This document shows positions 17,146 to 27,683 of a stretch of 64,000 nt of DNA, piece after piece. Each line of letters begins with the position of its first letter. Position 1 is the stretch's first letter. Position numbers and translations under genes: made by a program. The DNA is from Pedobacter hartonius (GTDB lineage Bacteria > Bacteroidota > Bacteroidia > Sphingobacteriales > Sphingobacteriaceae). The notes under the pieces were generated by a model. The model saw only the letters and a list, made by a program, of their open reading frames with translations, ran no database searches and was not told the DNA's origin. Location: the NCBI RefSeq assembly GCF_900107535.1, contig NZ_FNRA01000003.1, positions 310,001 to 374,000 of the forward strand, written 5' to 3'.

Positions 17146-18021
17146 TTACACCTTATTAACAGTTAATTTTTTTTTTACGTCTTCTTTTGTTCCATTAAAC
17201 GGACCTGAAGATTCAATCTTTAAACTGGCCATTGCCGCACCGAATTCTCCTGCTTCCTGAATCCCCACACCTTTTACGCGCTGATAGAGGTATCCTGCCA
17301 TATAAGTATCGCCACATCCTGTGGCATCGGTCTCGACAGCTGGTTCATACGCAGGAATATCGTAGAATACACCTTCAGCATATATAACTGAGCCTAAACT
17401 TGCACGGGTGACTACCACCTCCCTAACACCCCAGGCAGCAAGCTCACGGGCACCGGCCTCAATTCCTTTGATTCCGGTGAGTACCTCCAGTTCCGCCTCA
17501 TCTGCTTTTACGATGTGTACATATTGAAGGGCTTCTTTCTTTTCAAACCAGTCTACAGCACAAACACGCTGCCCGCTTACTTCCCGCAGGTATCCCTGAA
17601 CATCTAGGGATACCCTGCTTTTTTTTGATAGCTCCCTGATCAGTTCAACCGGGATATCGTTGGCCAGTAAGGGCCCCAGATGAAATATTTCCGCATCAAT
17701 ATCGCTCAGTTGCTCAACCGTAAAAGGGTCTGATTCCTGCAATACCCGCTGTGTACGGTGATCAAGTTTCGCCGAGTAGATATTCTCGAAATAGACAGTC
17801 TTAACACTTGGAAATACAATGACCTCAGTACCTTTATCACGCAATTCGGTTACAAAGGCCATTTCGCTCTCTGCGATAGCAGTCACCAGACCATAGTTTA
17901 CATCCATCTGGCGCAATGCGTTGGAAAAATAAAAAGAAGTACCTCCGGCCATATGTTTTTCGGCGGTACTGGTCACAACTCTGTCTAATGTAATATGTCC
18001 TATGCAACAAATATCGTACAT
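17146..18021 (-). CDS. PfkB-family carbohydrate kinase
   Basis: 291 residues in the ribokinase fold. It begins with ICCIGHITLDR and has a glycine motif AGGTSFYFSNAL (about 27-38) for substrate binding. The PfkB signature 2 DATGCGDTYMAGYL (about 235-248) includes the catalytic base Asp. It phosphorylates a sugar or nucleoside using ATP; the length and the absence of specific neighbours do not tell the substrate. It is soluble. The gene stands alone, with a downstream palindrome/promoter region that belongs to the next unit. Confidence 0.9.
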   Translation of the reverse strand: MYDICCIGHITLDRVVTSTAEKHMAGGTSFYFSNALRQMDVNYGLVTAIAESEMAFVTELRDKGTEVIVFPSVKTVYFENIYSAKLDHRTQRVLQESDPFTVEQLSDIDAEIFHLGPLLANDIPVELIRELSKKSRVSLDVQGYLREVSGQRVCAVDWFEKKEALQYVHIVKADEAELEVLTGIKGIEAGARELAAWGVREVVVTRASLGSVIYAEGVFYDIPAYEPAVETDATGCGDTYMAGYLYQRVKGVGIQEAGEFGAAMASLKIESSGPFNGTKEDVKKKLTVNKV

Positions 18022-18100
18022 CTATCCTTGTTTTATGAATTAACAGCTGATCTATAGTGCCGTACTGCAAAGGTAGATAATAGCAGCTTTATCGCAAGAT

Positions 18101-18562
18101 TTATCTGAACAGGCCAAAACTATAATTGGCATCACTCCAGAATTCATCAAGCGCAATAATCCGCAGCTTAAAAAAAGAAATCAGCGCCGGCCAGTCTTCC
18201 TCTCTGAAAATGCTCACAGCACTTAAGGTTTTACTGATCCTGCTTACGGTCCTGTGATTTTCGTCGGCAATATGAAGCTGCCATTCCCAGTCCTCATTTA
18301 ACTTCTCCTTCAAAATATTCCTGAAAGACCTAAACTGTTCAAATATTAATTCCTGAATCCCAGAATCGGGATGAGAGATTTCTATAACAATAGAAGCAGA
18401 CCGGCTATCAGCCTGCATTTTAAAATGAAGATGCCTGATACCTGTCTTATAGTTTATCCAGTTTATCTTTTGTCCTTCAGCAGAAGGATGGGGTGCTATA
18501 TACTGCCCGAATGTGGTCCAGAATGCCTCTTTTAATTTTGAAGCCTGTTCCTTAGAATACAT
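18101..18562 (-). CDS. DUF4268-family protein
   Basis: About 153 residues from the ATG at 18562 (MYSKEQASKLKEAFW), 8 nt after the desaturase stop; a longer frame reaching 18616 would overlap that gene and is not preferred. The order of segments (WTTFGQYIAP, INWINYKTGIRHLHFKM, then EELNEDW-like W-E-W and the end IIALDEFWSDANYSFG) fits DUF4268, a nuclease-fold-related domain found alone or in restriction-like proteins. Its role is unknown. Tight spacing suggests co-transcription with the desaturase. Confidence 0.75.
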   Translation of the reverse strand: MYSKEQASKLKEAFWTTFGQYIAPHPSAEGQKINWINYKTGIRHLHFKMQADSRSASIVIEISHPDSGIQELIFEQFRSFRNILKEKLNEDWEWQLHIADENHRTVSRISKTLSAVSIFREEDWPALISFFKLRIIALDEFWSDANYSFGLFR

Positions 18563-18569
18563 AGAGAGG

Positions 18570-19586
18570 TTACTTTTTATTGAAATGATTTTCCAGAAAT
18601 TCACCTTTAGAATCATTTAAACTTGAAACCGGCCCTAGTTTATGCATCGTCCATATATAACACCAGGCCAGATCAAACTGATGCGGCAAAAAGCCCGTTC
18701 TTGCACTTACCGGGTATAAATGGTGGTTATTGTGCCACTCCCCTGCTACATAACCCGGCCATAATTGGTTTATAGACATGTCATCACGACTGAAATCATA
18801 GTTATCCCTGCGCATATCCTTGCCTTTCCCATGTCCTTCGTAGTTAAATGTCCTTACCCCTACTGCCCATACACCGGCTGCGCCAAACACGGCACACACC
18901 AATCCCGGACCGCCAATGAGGAAAAACACAACTCCCCAGAACAACCAGTTCAGTGACCATGAAAGTATTGTTCTCCATGGATTGGCAATTGACCCCCATT
19001 TCAGATACTGTTCATAGGTATTTGCAGTAACGCCCGTATTTACCATTAGTTTTACAGCACTGCGGTAATCTTTTTCAATCAGATTTTTCGCAATTGGCTG
19101 ATGATTTACATCGGCCAGAAAGCAATAAAGAAAACCTCCTGAAGCATTGTAAGGATCGCCCGGGGCATCAGATTTTGCATGGTGCACATGATGTGAAACG
19201 ACATAGATCTCTTCAGGGATCATAGATATGGTCAGGTTCTGCGTAATAAAACGCCAGAATTTATTTTTGAACGTATAGGAATTATGCGTACAGTACCTAT
19301 GGTGCCAGATCGTTCCGTGCGTACCCATAATGATCATACTATAAACAAATGCTACAGCAAGCAGGCTCCAGCTGAAATACTCGAAAATAAAAAGCATCAG
19401 AAAAGGAACAGACACTATTACCTTAGACCAGCTCATGAACGGAAGCCAGTTTTTTTTATTCTTAAAGATGTTTAGCCTGCTAAAAAACTCAGTTAAAATC
19501 TGTTTAGGGGTAGGTTTAGAGAGATTACCATTAGTATCTGTCCATCCGTAAGCCGGGGGATCTAACACAACATTCAGAAATGTCAT
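18570..19586 (-). CDS. Membrane acyl-CoA/fatty acid desaturase
   Basis: 338 residues with four or more hydrophobic helices. The three histidine boxes that bind the diiron centre are visible: HHRYCTH, HHVHH and HNNHH. Such enzymes introduce a cis double bond into acyl chains, which adjusts membrane fluidity, for instance in the cold. The N-terminus (about 1-45) is hydrophilic. It is divergent from maeB, and the 220-bp gap holds several GTAC-containing half-sites (around 19615-19670) that could be regulatory. Confidence 0.92.
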   Translation of the reverse strand: MTFLNVVLDPPAYGWTDTNGNLSKPTPKQILTEFFSRLNIFKNKKNWLPFMSWSKVIVSVPFLMLFIFEYFSWSLLAVAFVYSMIIMGTHGTIWHHRYCTHNSYTFKNKFWRFITQNLTISMIPEEIYVVSHHVHHAKSDAPGDPYNASGGFLYCFLADVNHQPIAKNLIEKDYRSAVKLMVNTGVTANTYEQYLKWGSIANPWRTILSWSLNWLFWGVVFFLIGGPGLVCAVFGAAGVWAVGVRTFNYEGHGKGKDMRRDNYDFSRDDMSINQLWPGYVAGEWHNNHHLYPVSARTGFLPHQFDLAWCYIWTMHKLGPVSSLNDSKGEFLENHFNKK

Positions 19587-19805
19587 AAAAATGCAATTAT
19601 TTGAATGTGTAAAGTACGGTACATTTTCTGTATTTCACGTACTATTTAGAATAAATATTAGTACATATGATGTTAAATAATGTTAATTTGGAAATTCCGG
19701 CTTCAATGTTAGTATTATTTTAAACATATGCCTACTTTCGAACTTTTATTTGAATTTGTTTAGGCAACAGGCCTTTTTAACAAAAAACACGAATCCATAG
19801 ACAAG

Positions 19806-22088
19806 ATGAGTAACACAACAAACCGCAAACGGGACGCATTAGATTATCACGCGAATGGCAGACCAGGTAAGATAGAGGTCGTGCCATCCAAACCTACCAA
19901 TTCACAAAGAGACTTAGCACTGGCCTATTCACCCGGCGTTGCGGAACCATGCATGGAGATCTTCAGAAATCCTGAAGATGTATATAAGTATACCGCCAAA
20001 GGAAACCTTGTAGCTGTAATCAGTAACGGTACCGCGGTACTTGGTTTAGGCAATATCGGCCCTGCCGCCAGCAAGCCCGTAATGGAGGGTAAAGGACTGT
20101 TGTTTAAGATTTTTGCAGATATTGATGTGTTTGACCTGGAGGTCAATGCCGCCAGCGTCGATGAATTTATCACAGTAGTAAAAGCACTGGAGCCTACCTT
20201 CGGTGGGGTAAACCTGGAAGATATTGCTGCCCCGATGTGTTTTGAAATTGAACGCCGCCTGAAGGAAGAAATGAATATTCCTGTAATGCACGACGATCAG
20301 CATGGTACTGCGATCATCACCAGCGCCGCACTGATCAATGCCTGTGAACTGCAAAACAAAAAACTTGAAAGAATCAAACTGGTCGTGAGCGGCGCAGGTG
20401 CCGCAGCAGTATCCTGCATTAAGTTGTACCTGAAACTGGGTGTGAAAAAAGAGAACATGCTGGTGTTTGATAAGGACGGCATCGTCAATATAGACCGCAC
20501 CGACCTCGATCCTATCCGCATGGACTTCGCCACATCGAGAAAAGACATCACCAACATCGCCCAGGCCATGAAAGGTGCAGATGTTTTCCTTGGTCTTTCT
20601 GCAGCCAACGTAGTTTCGGCCGAAATGGTTCAGTCTATGGCCAAAAACCCGATCGTATTTGCCTTGGCAAACCCTGACCCGGAAATTGCGTATGACCTGG
20701 CCATCAATTGCCGTAAAGATATCATTATGGCAACAGGACGCTCCGACTTCCCTAACCAGGTGAATAATGTACTGGGCTTCCCTTACATCTTCCGCGGTGC
20801 GCTGGATGTACGTGCCACTTCAATCAATGAGGAAATGAAGATCGCAGCAGTGAAGGCAATTGCCGAACTGACAAAACTGCCCGTACCGGAAATAGTAAAC
20901 CTTGCCTATAAAGCAAAGAACCTGAAATTCGGTAAAGACTATATCATTCCGAAACCAATCGATTCCAGGCTGATCACTATTGTCTCTGCCGCTGTAGCCA
21001 AAGCTGCAATAGATTCAGGAGTAGCACGCAGAACAATCACTGACTGGGTGGCCTACGAAGAAGAACTAAGGGTGAGATTAGGTGCGGATGATAAGATCCT
21101 TAGAAACCTGGCCAATAAAGCAAAATCGGCCCCGAAACGGATAGTTTTTGCGGAGGCCGACAATTATAAAATACTAAAAGCTGCCCAGATCGTTAAAGAC
21201 GAAGGCATTGCTACTCCTATCCTTCTGGGAAGCGTAAGCAGAATCCAGCAGATCATCATTGAACATGGAATTGAACTTGGTGATATTGAGATCATCGATC
21301 CATGGCAGGGAACGGATGACTCCGAAAAATTTGCGGAACATCTCTATGGGCGCCGCCAGAGACGCGGCATTACCTTATATGAAGCCAGAAAATTGGTGCG
21401 CGACCGTAACTATTACGGCGCAAGCATGATTGAGTTCGGTTCTGCTGATGCCCTGATATCCGGTTTAACCAAAAACTATAAATCTACGCTAAAACCTGCC
21501 TTACAGGTGATCGGTACAAAACCGGGTGTAAAAAAAATAGCAGGTATGTACTTAATGCTCACCAAAAAGGGTCCTGTATTCCTGGGTGACACAACGGTAA
21601 ATCCGGATCCTACAGCGCAGGACATGGTAGATATCACCGCTATGATCCATGAAACGGTGACAGGCTTCAATGTTACTCCAAGAGTAGCATTACTGTCCTA
21701 CTCCAATTTCGGTTCCAACAATGGTACTATTCCGGAAAAAACAAGACTCGCAACAGCAATGCTGAAGCAGAAATATCCCGATATGATCGTTGACGGAGAG
21801 ATGCAAGCCAACTTTGCCATGAACTCAGACCTGCTGCAGGGCAACTATCCTTTTTCAAGCCTGAAAGGAAGTCCGGCAAATACCCTGATTTTCCCTAACC
21901 TGGAATCTGGTAACATTGCCTATAAGCTGTTACAGGAATTGGGAAATGTGGAAGCTGTTGGCCCGATCCTGATCGGACTGGACAAACCTGTGCATGTGTT
22001 GCAAATGGATAGTTCAGTAAGGGAGATCGTAAACATGGTAACCATTGCTGTGGTTGATGCGCAGATTTATGCTGCTAAGAAGAAGTAA
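19806..22088 (+). CDS. maeB: NADP-dependent malic enzyme with phosphotransacetylase-like C-domain
   Basis: 760 residues, the length of MaeB-type enzymes. The malic enzyme part (about 1-425) shows the N-domain with [13 protein letters not shown], a metal/substrate region [11 protein letters not shown], and the NAD(P)-binding glycine motif [10 protein letters not shown]. The rest (about 430-760) is a phosphotransacetylase-like domain ([19 protein letters not shown]-like region near the end) that in known MaeB proteins is not catalytic but responds to acetyl-CoA. It makes pyruvate, CO2 and NADPH from malate. A TACTTTCG element near 19733 could be its promoter -7 box. Confidence 0.95.
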   Translation: MSNTTNRKRDALDYHANGRPGKIEVVPSKPTNSQRDLALAYSPGVAEPCMEIFRNPEDVYKYTAKGNLVAVISNGTAVLGLGNIGPAASKPVMEGKGLLFKIFADIDVFDLEVNAASVDEFITVVKALEPTFGGVNLEDIAAPMCFEIERRLKEEMNIPVMHDDQHGTAIITSAALINACELQNKKLERIKLVVSGAGAAAVSCIKLYLKLGVKKENMLVFDKDGIVNIDRTDLDPIRMDFATSRKDITNIAQAMKGADVFLGLSAANVVSAEMVQSMAKNPIVFALANPDPEIAYDLAINCRKDIIMATGRSDFPNQVNNVLGFPYIFRGALDVRATSINEEMKIAAVKAIAELTKLPVPEIVNLAYKAKNLKFGKDYIIPKPIDSRLITIVSAAVAKAAIDSGVARRTITDWVAYEEELRVRLGADDKILRNLANKAKSAPKRIVFAEADNYKILKAAQIVKDEGIATPILLGSVSRIQQIIIEHGIELGDIEIIDPWQGTDDSEKFAEHLYGRRQRRGITLYEARKLVRDRNYYGASMIEFGSADALISGLTKNYKSTLKPALQVIGTKPGVKKIAGMYLMLTKKGPVFLGDTTVNPDPTAQDMVDITAMIHETVTGFNVTPRVALLSYSNFGSNNGTIPEKTRLATAMLKQKYPDMIVDGEMQANFAMNSDLLQGNYPFSSLKGSPANTLIFPNLESGNIAYKLLQELGNVEAVGPILIGLDKPVHVLQMDSSVREIVNMVTIAVVDAQIYAAKKK

Positions 22089-22172
22089 CGGGAGCTGATC
22101 CTGTGCGTTATAGGGTTGATAGATGCTTATTGTTTCACAGGATGCATCACTTGCCGGATACATAATTTACTG

Positions 22173-22221
22173 GGTGGATAAGATCATTTGTTACCAGATA
22201 TAACAGATAATCTTATCCACC
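22173..22221. terminator. Long inverted repeat between convergent maeB and cysM
   Basis: GGTGGATAAGAT (22173-22184) is matched perfectly by ATCTTATCCACC (22210-22221) with a 25-nt loop. Its place between two convergent genes fits a bidirectional transcription stop, though no long T-run follows. Confidence 0.55.
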
Positions 22222-22244
22222 GTACGCAGCAGACAATCAAAATG

Positions 22245-23126
22245 TTAACCTATGAACAAATCGCTGCTCAGGTACCGGTCACCCCTGTCACAGGCAATAA
22301 AAACAATCAGTCCGGATGAAAGCTCAGCAGCTAGTTTCAGTGAGCATGCTAATGCGCCTCCGCTGCTCATTCCGGCAAAGATACCTTCTGACCTCGCCAT
22401 TAACCTGGCGTAGTGGGAAGCCTCCTCCTGAGAAACATCCATTGTTCTGTCTACCCTTTTTGCATCAAAGATCTTTGGCAGGTAGGCTGCCGGCCATCTC
22501 CTGATCCCGGGAATAGATGATTCTTCGGTAGGCTGACAGCCTACGATCTGAATCTCCGGGTTTTGCTCCTTCAGGAATAAAGAATTTCCCATGATGCTTC
22601 CCGTGGTCCCCATAGAACTGACAAAGTGGGTGATCTGCTGATCTGTATCACGCCAGATCTCTGGTCCGGTAGTTTTATAGTGTGCCAGGTAGTTGTCCTT
22701 ATTTGCAAACTGATCCAGAAGGAAATAACCTGGCTGGGCGCTCTTTTCTTCCGCATAATCCCGGCAGATCTCAATGGATTCCAACAGCGTAACCTTTGCT
22801 CCATAGGCTTCCATTGTCAGGGTACGCTCCCGGGTAGAGTTTGACGGCATCACCAATTCAATATCCAGATCGAAAATTCCGGCAATCATGGCAAGGGCAA
22901 TTCCCGTATTTCCGCTGGTAGCCTCAATGAGTTTTGTACTTTTGCTGATTTCTCCACGCTCCATGGCACTGCGGATCATGTTTAAGGCAGCCCTGTCTTT
23001 TACACTGCCACCGGGGTTATTCCCCTCCAGCTTCGCAAAGATCTGGACATTTGGATTTGGATTTGGATTTAACTTCCGGATCTCTACCAGTGGGGTATTC
23101 CCAATGCAGTCTATGATATTTCCCAT
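22245..23126 (-). CDS. cysM: Cysteine synthase (O-acetylserine sulfhydrylase, CysM-like)
   Basis: 293 residues, a fold-type II PLP enzyme. The PLP lysine is in GGSVKDRAAL (Lys near 43), the substrate loop is EATSGNTGIALA, and the glycine-rich phosphate loop is GTTGSIMG. GGSVKDRAAL matches CysM better than CysK (which has NPxxSVKDR). It joins sulfide or thiosulfate to O-acetylserine, made by the CysE-type enzyme encoded 4 nt upstream. A 6-bp tandem repeat (ATTTGG, three copies, 23049-23066) encodes Pro-Asn repeats near residues 21-26, a small length-variable surface segment. Confidence 0.93.
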   Translation of the reverse strand: MGNIIDCIGNTPLVEIRKLNPNPNPNVQIFAKLEGNNPGGSVKDRAALNMIRSAMERGEISKSTKLIEATSGNTGIALAMIAGIFDLDIELVMPSNSTRERTLTMEAYGAKVTLLESIEICRDYAEEKSAQPGYFLLDQFANKDNYLAHYKTTGPEIWRDTDQQITHFVSSMGTTGSIMGNSLFLKEQNPEIQIVGCQPTEESSIPGIRRWPAAYLPKIFDAKRVDRTMDVSQEEASHYARLMARSEGIFAGMSSGGALACSLKLAAELSSGLIVFIACDRGDRYLSSDLFIG

Positions 23127-23130
23127 GTTA

Positions 23131-23943
23131 CTAATTCTTATTTTTTGTTTCTACTACTTTCATGGCCGACTGATGGTAAACGGTCGAATCAGGCATTACA
23201 CTTTTCGTCAGCCATACGTTTCCGCCGATCACGCTATTCCGCCCTATGAACGTATCCCCGCCTAGTATTGTAGCGCCCGAGTAAATGATCACATGATCGC
23301 CGATGGTAGGGTGCCTTTTGGTATTTGCCATAAATTTATCTACGCTCAGTGCGCCGAGTGTAACTCCCTGGTATAGTTTGACGTGGTTACCGATCACAGT
23401 GGTTTCACCAATCACAATCCCGGTGCCATGGTCTATAAACAAATATTCTCCAATCTCTGCCCCGGGGTGAATATCTATTCCTGTTACAGAATGTGCGTAC
23501 TCTGTTAAGATCCTTGGGATCAATGGAATACCCAGCATCAGGAGGTAATGGGCAACCCTGTAAAATGAAACTGCCAGGAATCCCGGATAACTCCGGATGA
23601 TTTCAAACTCGCTCTGTGCTGCCGGGTCACCGTTCAGCGTAGCAGCGATATCGGTATTCATCTTCCGGTACAGTTCCGGAAGCTCCTTATAGAAAGCTGC
23701 TGCAATCACTTCTTTATCACAATCCTTACAGGCTTTTGTGGCATTCAGTATGTCCAGCAGCTCGCGGTGTGAATCGCTGAACATTCCCTCGATCTGAGAC
23801 AGGCTGTATTCCGGAAAAGTGAGGCGTTCAGGATAGACCAGGTTCAATAAGTTCACCGCCCAGTCGGCTATAACTTTATTGGAAGGTATGGGCTCAAGCT
23901 GGTTTTGTTTGTTAAAAATATGGCGGTAAAATTCTTCGTTCAT
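23131..23943 (-). CDS. cysE: Serine O-acetyltransferase (EpsC/CysE type)
   Basis: 270 residues. The N-terminal half is helical. The C-terminal left-handed beta-helix contains the hexapeptide-rich stretch with GIDIHPGAEIGEYLFIDHGTG, where the catalytic Asp-His pair lies, and then GVTLGAL and IGDHVIIYSGATILGG. It acetylates serine from acetyl-CoA, the first step of cysteine synthesis. The 4-nt gap to the cysM start shows the two are one operon and probably a physical complex. The C-terminus is VETKNKN, without the Ile end that binds CysK in enteric enzymes. Confidence 0.93.
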   Translation of the reverse strand: MNEEFYRHIFNKQNQLEPIPSNKVIADWAVNLLNLVYPERLTFPEYSLSQIEGMFSDSHRELLDILNATKACKDCDKEVIAAAFYKELPELYRKMNTDIAATLNGDPAAQSEFEIIRSYPGFLAVSFYRVAHYLLMLGIPLIPRILTEYAHSVTGIDIHPGAEIGEYLFIDHGTGIVIGETTVIGNHVKLYQGVTLGALSVDKFMANTKRHPTIGDHVIIYSGATILGGDTFIGRNSVIGGNVWLTKSVMPDSTVYHQSAMKVVETKNKN

Positions 23944-23968
23944 TTTGTGTTGTAAATAAAATTATGCG

Positions 23969-24799
23969 CTAATTCTGCACCGGGTTGCTGATCAAATTGA
24001 TCTGGGGCGTTGTATTCGGCAGCTTTATATCGCTGCTGCTCAGGGTTTCTATAAGCTTTTGATAGTTGGCGTGATATGCTTTCCAGAAATTAGCATTCTC
24101 TATCCACGCCCTGACGATCAGCACAATGCCTGTTTCGCCGAGTGAGCCAACCAATACCGCCGGTTTGGGATCCTTCAACACCAGTTCGTCCTGCTCTAAT
24201 ATAGCTAATATCGCCTTACGGGCATGATCTATATTGGTGTCATAAGCAACATTTAATTTGTATTCTGCCTGCCGTGTTTCATTATCAGACACATTATTGA
24301 TCACTGCATTTGCCAGTGGCCCATTCGGGGCATATATCGTTGTACCATTTCCTGCTTTCAGCGTAGTATACAAGATGTCTATCTTCAGCACCAGGCCGGA
24401 GACATTGTTACTGGAACTGATATTGTGCCCTACCCTGAAGGGTTTGAACAACAGGATCAGGACACCACCTGCGAAGTTGGAAAGACTACCCTGAAGTGCC
24501 AGGCCTACGGCAAGACCGGCTGCACCCAGTACGGCCACAAAGGAGCTCGTCTGAATACCGATCATCGAGGCACAGGAAATGAGCAGCAATACATAGAGTA
24601 CCACGTTGATGATACTGATGAGGAACTCGCTTAATGAAATATCTATACTGTTCCTGTGGAAATGGCGGTGCAGGAACCGGACAAAACGTTTGATTACCCA
24701 GATGCCCGCTAAAAGTACAAAGATGGCCAGGAAAAAATTCGGCAGGAGATCTAAGATTTTAACAGTGAACTGATCTGCGTAAAGTTGTATTTTATTCAT
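23969..24799 (-). CDS. Small-conductance mechanosensitive channel (MscS family)
   Basis: 276 residues, the length of the short MscS type. Three hydrophobic helices (about 15-35, 60-80, 85-112) lead into the pore-lining GAAGLAVGLALQGSLSNFAG, which carries the Ala/Gly packing of TM3. The beta domain follows with FKPFRVGH and the YTTLKAGNGTTIYAPNG region. It opens under membrane tension to release solutes after osmotic downshock. It lies 25 nt upstream of the cysE gene and may share its transcript. Confidence 0.92.
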   Translation of the reverse strand: MNKIQLYADQFTVKILDLLPNFFLAIFVLLAGIWVIKRFVRFLHRHFHRNSIDISLSEFLISIINVVLYVLLLISCASMIGIQTSSFVAVLGAAGLAVGLALQGSLSNFAGGVLILLFKPFRVGHNISSSNNVSGLVLKIDILYTTLKAGNGTTIYAPNGPLANAVINNVSDNETRQAEYKLNVAYDTNIDHARKAILAILEQDELVLKDPKPAVLVGSLGETGIVLIVRAWIENANFWKAYHANYQKLIETLSSSDIKLPNTTPQINLISNPVQN

Positions 24800-24943
24800 T
24801 CTTCTTTCTTTAAACTTTCCTTAAACGGTCCGTACCCCGGGCCATTAAGATTTTTTAAAGATACAGATCTATTTTTTTGTTCAAAATGAAAGGATGTAAT
24901 CACTTTGTCAAGGAATGACGCCTTCCGCAGAGGCCCGTAACTC

Positions 24944-25648
24944 TCAGGCGTTGAATTCCATCTCAAAAGAAGTCCCCGGGTTGAGCACATAATAATGATG
25001 TTTCATCTTATTGTTTACGGCATCCCCGATCCTTGTCCACTCGAACTCAATGGCCGTCAGGTCTGATGGTACTTCTGTCATCCCGCTTTTATAGATCATC
25101 TCCTTTTCTGAGAACAGTGGAATAAACTCCCTTCCATCCCTGACAAAGGTTTGAAAATTAAGGACATTGCTCAGCGGATCGAAATCCTTAAAGAGAGAGG
25201 TGAATATGCCGTTTCTCACCTGATAGATAAAACTGCTGCTGTAGGTTGCCGGATCAAACCAATGGTTCATGATTGCCATGTTCAGCGGAAGGGACTTGTT
25301 CTTAATATAAAACGGAAAGTTACTTTTTTCGATAAACCCAAAGATTTCAGGCTGAAATCCAGTGGAGGTAAAAAAGATCTGCCTGCCAGGAAGGAATGTT
25401 TGCCTCACGATGTCTGTCATATTTTGTATATCATCTGCCCCTCCCCAATGCTTTATCCCGAGAAACAGGTTTTCATCTCTGTGCTGCTCGTCATAGAGCA
25501 GGCCAAAATATGCCTTTTCAATCGCCGGATTTGCGGCCAGTACCCTTACAAGATTGTCTGTGAAGCTTTTATTTATATCCTTTGGGAATGAGGAATAGTG
25601 ATTCTTACTGAGGTCATCATTATTATTTAAAAAATCGAATATTCCCAT
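24944..25648 (-). CDS. SseB-like domain protein of unknown function
   Basis: 234 residues, soluble. About residues 30-110 (VRVLAANPAIEKAYFGLLYDE, then LFLGIKHWG and FLPGRQIFFTS) follow the pattern of SseB C-terminal domains (a conserved beta-strand with A-Y-F/L-x-L). The rest shows no known motif. SseB proteins are poorly characterised; enhanced serine sensitivity in E. coli gave the name. The assignment is moderate. Confidence 0.55.
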   Translation of the reverse strand: MGIFDFLNNNDDLSKNHYSSFPKDINKSFTDNLVRVLAANPAIEKAYFGLLYDEQHRDENLFLGIKHWGGADDIQNMTDIVRQTFLPGRQIFFTSTGFQPEIFGFIEKSNFPFYIKNKSLPLNMAIMNHWFDPATYSSSFIYQVRNGIFTSLFKDFDPLSNVLNFQTFVRDGREFIPLFSEKEMIYKSGMTEVPSDLTAIEFEWTRIGDAVNNKMKHHYYVLNPGTSFEMEFNA

Positions 25649-25746
25649 ATGTTAAAGTTTTACAGCTAAAAATATCAACACTAATATAAACAATTTTACA
25701 AAATACAGGAAGTCATTTTATGATTTAACTCCGGCTAAATTAAAGA

Positions 25747-27654
25747 TCAGGTCTCCATAAACTCCCAGGCACTCTGCCAGGCATTATTTTCTTCTGCATA
25801 ACTGATAAAATCTGAATAGAATTGCGATCTTGAAAGTGTCGCACTATCGCCGATCACCACCAGCTTCTTTTTTGCACGGGTCATCGCCACATTCATTCGC
25901 CTGATATCCGAGAGGAACCCGATTACTCCTTCAGCATTACTTCTGGTCAGACTGATATATACGATATCTCTTTCCTGTCCCTGGAAGCTGTCAATCGTAT
26001 TGACGGATATCTTCTCCTGATAGGCCTGCAGTTCAGGAGCGTTCAGCAATAGCTCCTTCAACAGGTAAACCTGTTGCTTATAGGGCGAAATGATAGCGAT
26101 TAAAGGGAATTGCTCCAGGGGATAATGTGGCCCCAGCTGCGCTACAAGCTGCGTCAGGTGTTTCAGCAGAAACACGGCCTCTTCAGGATTGGTGCTGCTG
26201 GTACCTTCGTTTTTCTCATCAAAACCACAGCCTGCAGTATCAATAAATGCCAGCGGGGCATCCTCAGGGAACAGTACGCGCTGCGCCACTGAAGGGTGGG
26301 CCTTAAGCTTATCCTCATAAAAGACCCTTGAAGAATATCCCATTATCTTTTCATTCATGCGGTATTGCTCTTCCAGCAGCACTACTGCCTCTGGGTGGAG
26401 AGCCACGCTTTTCTCCAGTAATGTTCTGCTCAGCCCATTTCTGGCAGCTGCAGTTGATTTTACGGTGGGCGACAACTGGCAGTGGTCTCCGGCGAAAACA
26501 ACCTTTTTTGCTTTCAGCAGAGGTATCCAGCAGGCGGGTTCCAGTGCCTGCCCTGCCTCGTCAACCACCACCGTATGGTATTCTCGCCCCCTTACCGTAT
26601 AGTGATTAGCCCCAACCAGCGTTGCTGTAATCACCTGGGCTTTCGCCAACAGGTCATCTATGATGTATTGTTCGGTATTACCCACCTCCTTCATGATCTT
26701 ATAAGCCTCATTGAATAAAGCCTTACGCTGTTCCTGCTCGGCCTTACCAAAATTGCGCTTGTATTTATGGGCCATCTTTTTATACTCACTGCCCTGCTTT
26801 TTCAGGTCTTTGAGTTCTTTCATACTATGGTGTCCGGCCATTTTATTGTCGAGCGTAAGCGACATCAGGCGTTCAGAAACGCGTGCCGGGTTCCCTACTC
26901 GCAGTACGTTCAATCCTTCATCTGCAAGTTTCTCACTGAGCAGGTCAACAGCCGTATTGCTTGGCGCTACTACCAGTATCTGCTGGTGATCTTTTTTGAT
27001 CAGGGCTTTGATGGCCTGTACCAGTGTTGTGGTTTTCCCTGTACCCGGAGGGCCGTGAACAATAGCCAGCTCGCTTGCGGATAGAATGCGGTCAACAGCA
27101 AGTTGCTGCATTGTATTCAATTGGGGGATTGCATAGGTAAAAATTGTGTGATCAAATGAAGGTTTTGAGGCGCCGGTCAAAATTCTCACCAGGTGCCCTT
27201 CTTCTTTTTGCCCGAGGCGGACATCAGCGGTTTTAAGGGCATTTTGCATTTCATCATAACTATTGTTATCGAAAAGCACGTCTACGCCCAACTTTCCATC
27301 CCGTGCCCAGTCGGGCAGTTCATCTGTGCGCAGCGTTATTTTTAGCTTGTTAGCACTTTGATGAGCAATTACGCCTTCGAGCCTGTCATTTTTCGGATCG
27401 TGATTGGAGAACAGCACTGCAGCCGCACCAAACCGGAGCTGGTGGCTAATGTCCTGATGTGAAGTACGTTCGAGCTCTACCGTAACATAGTCGCCCCTGC
27501 TCATTTCAGAACCCCTGATTGCTATCGGGTACCAGGTTAATCCGTTAGCCCTGCGTTCGGCAACGGATGAAGATTCCGTCAATTTTAAATAAGCATTCTG
27601 ATCTTCTTCCCGCTCCGTCTTTAACAGGCCGAGAAGTTTTTTGAAATATTCCAT
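25747..27654 (-). CDS. SMUBP-2/Upf1-like superfamily 1 helicase
   Basis: 635 residues. An N-terminal beta-barrel (about 20-150) with an oligonucleotide-binding-like fold precedes the helicase core. Walker A is GPPGTGKTTTL, motif II is VVDEAGQALEP, motif III is AGDHCQLSPTV, and the C-terminal RecA part has FQGQERDIVYISLTRSN and MNVAMTRAKKK. The order matches IGHMBP2/Upf1-type helicases, which unwind DNA or RNA 5'-3'. It is monocistronic, in the same direction as the GntR pseudogene upstream. It is probably a housekeeping repair or RNA enzyme rather than a defence protein. Confidence 0.9.
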   Translation of the reverse strand: MEYFKKLLGLLKTEREEDQNAYLKLTESSSVAERRANGLTWYPIAIRGSEMSRGDYVTVELERTSHQDISHQLRFGAAAVLFSNHDPKNDRLEGVIAHQSANKLKITLRTDELPDWARDGKLGVDVLFDNNSYDEMQNALKTADVRLGQKEEGHLVRILTGASKPSFDHTIFTYAIPQLNTMQQLAVDRILSASELAIVHGPPGTGKTTTLVQAIKALIKKDHQQILVVAPSNTAVDLLSEKLADEGLNVLRVGNPARVSERLMSLTLDNKMAGHHSMKELKDLKKQGSEYKKMAHKYKRNFGKAEQEQRKALFNEAYKIMKEVGNTEQYIIDDLLAKAQVITATLVGANHYTVRGREYHTVVVDEAGQALEPACWIPLLKAKKVVFAGDHCQLSPTVKSTAAARNGLSRTLLEKSVALHPEAVVLLEEQYRMNEKIMGYSSRVFYEDKLKAHPSVAQRVLFPEDAPLAFIDTAGCGFDEKNEGTSSTNPEEAVFLLKHLTQLVAQLGPHYPLEQFPLIAIISPYKQQVYLLKELLLNAPELQAYQEKISVNTIDSFQGQERDIVYISLTRSNAEGVIGFLSDIRRMNVAMTRAKKKLVVIGDSATLSRSQFYSDFISYAEENNAWQSAWEFMET

Positions 27655-27683
27655 TTCTGCAAAGGTAGCAGATTAAGGGAAGA

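Noticed and set aside
25747..27654. SF1 helicase as a defence-island component
   Set aside because: Stand-alone gene of a widespread IGHMBP2-like family without defence neighbours.
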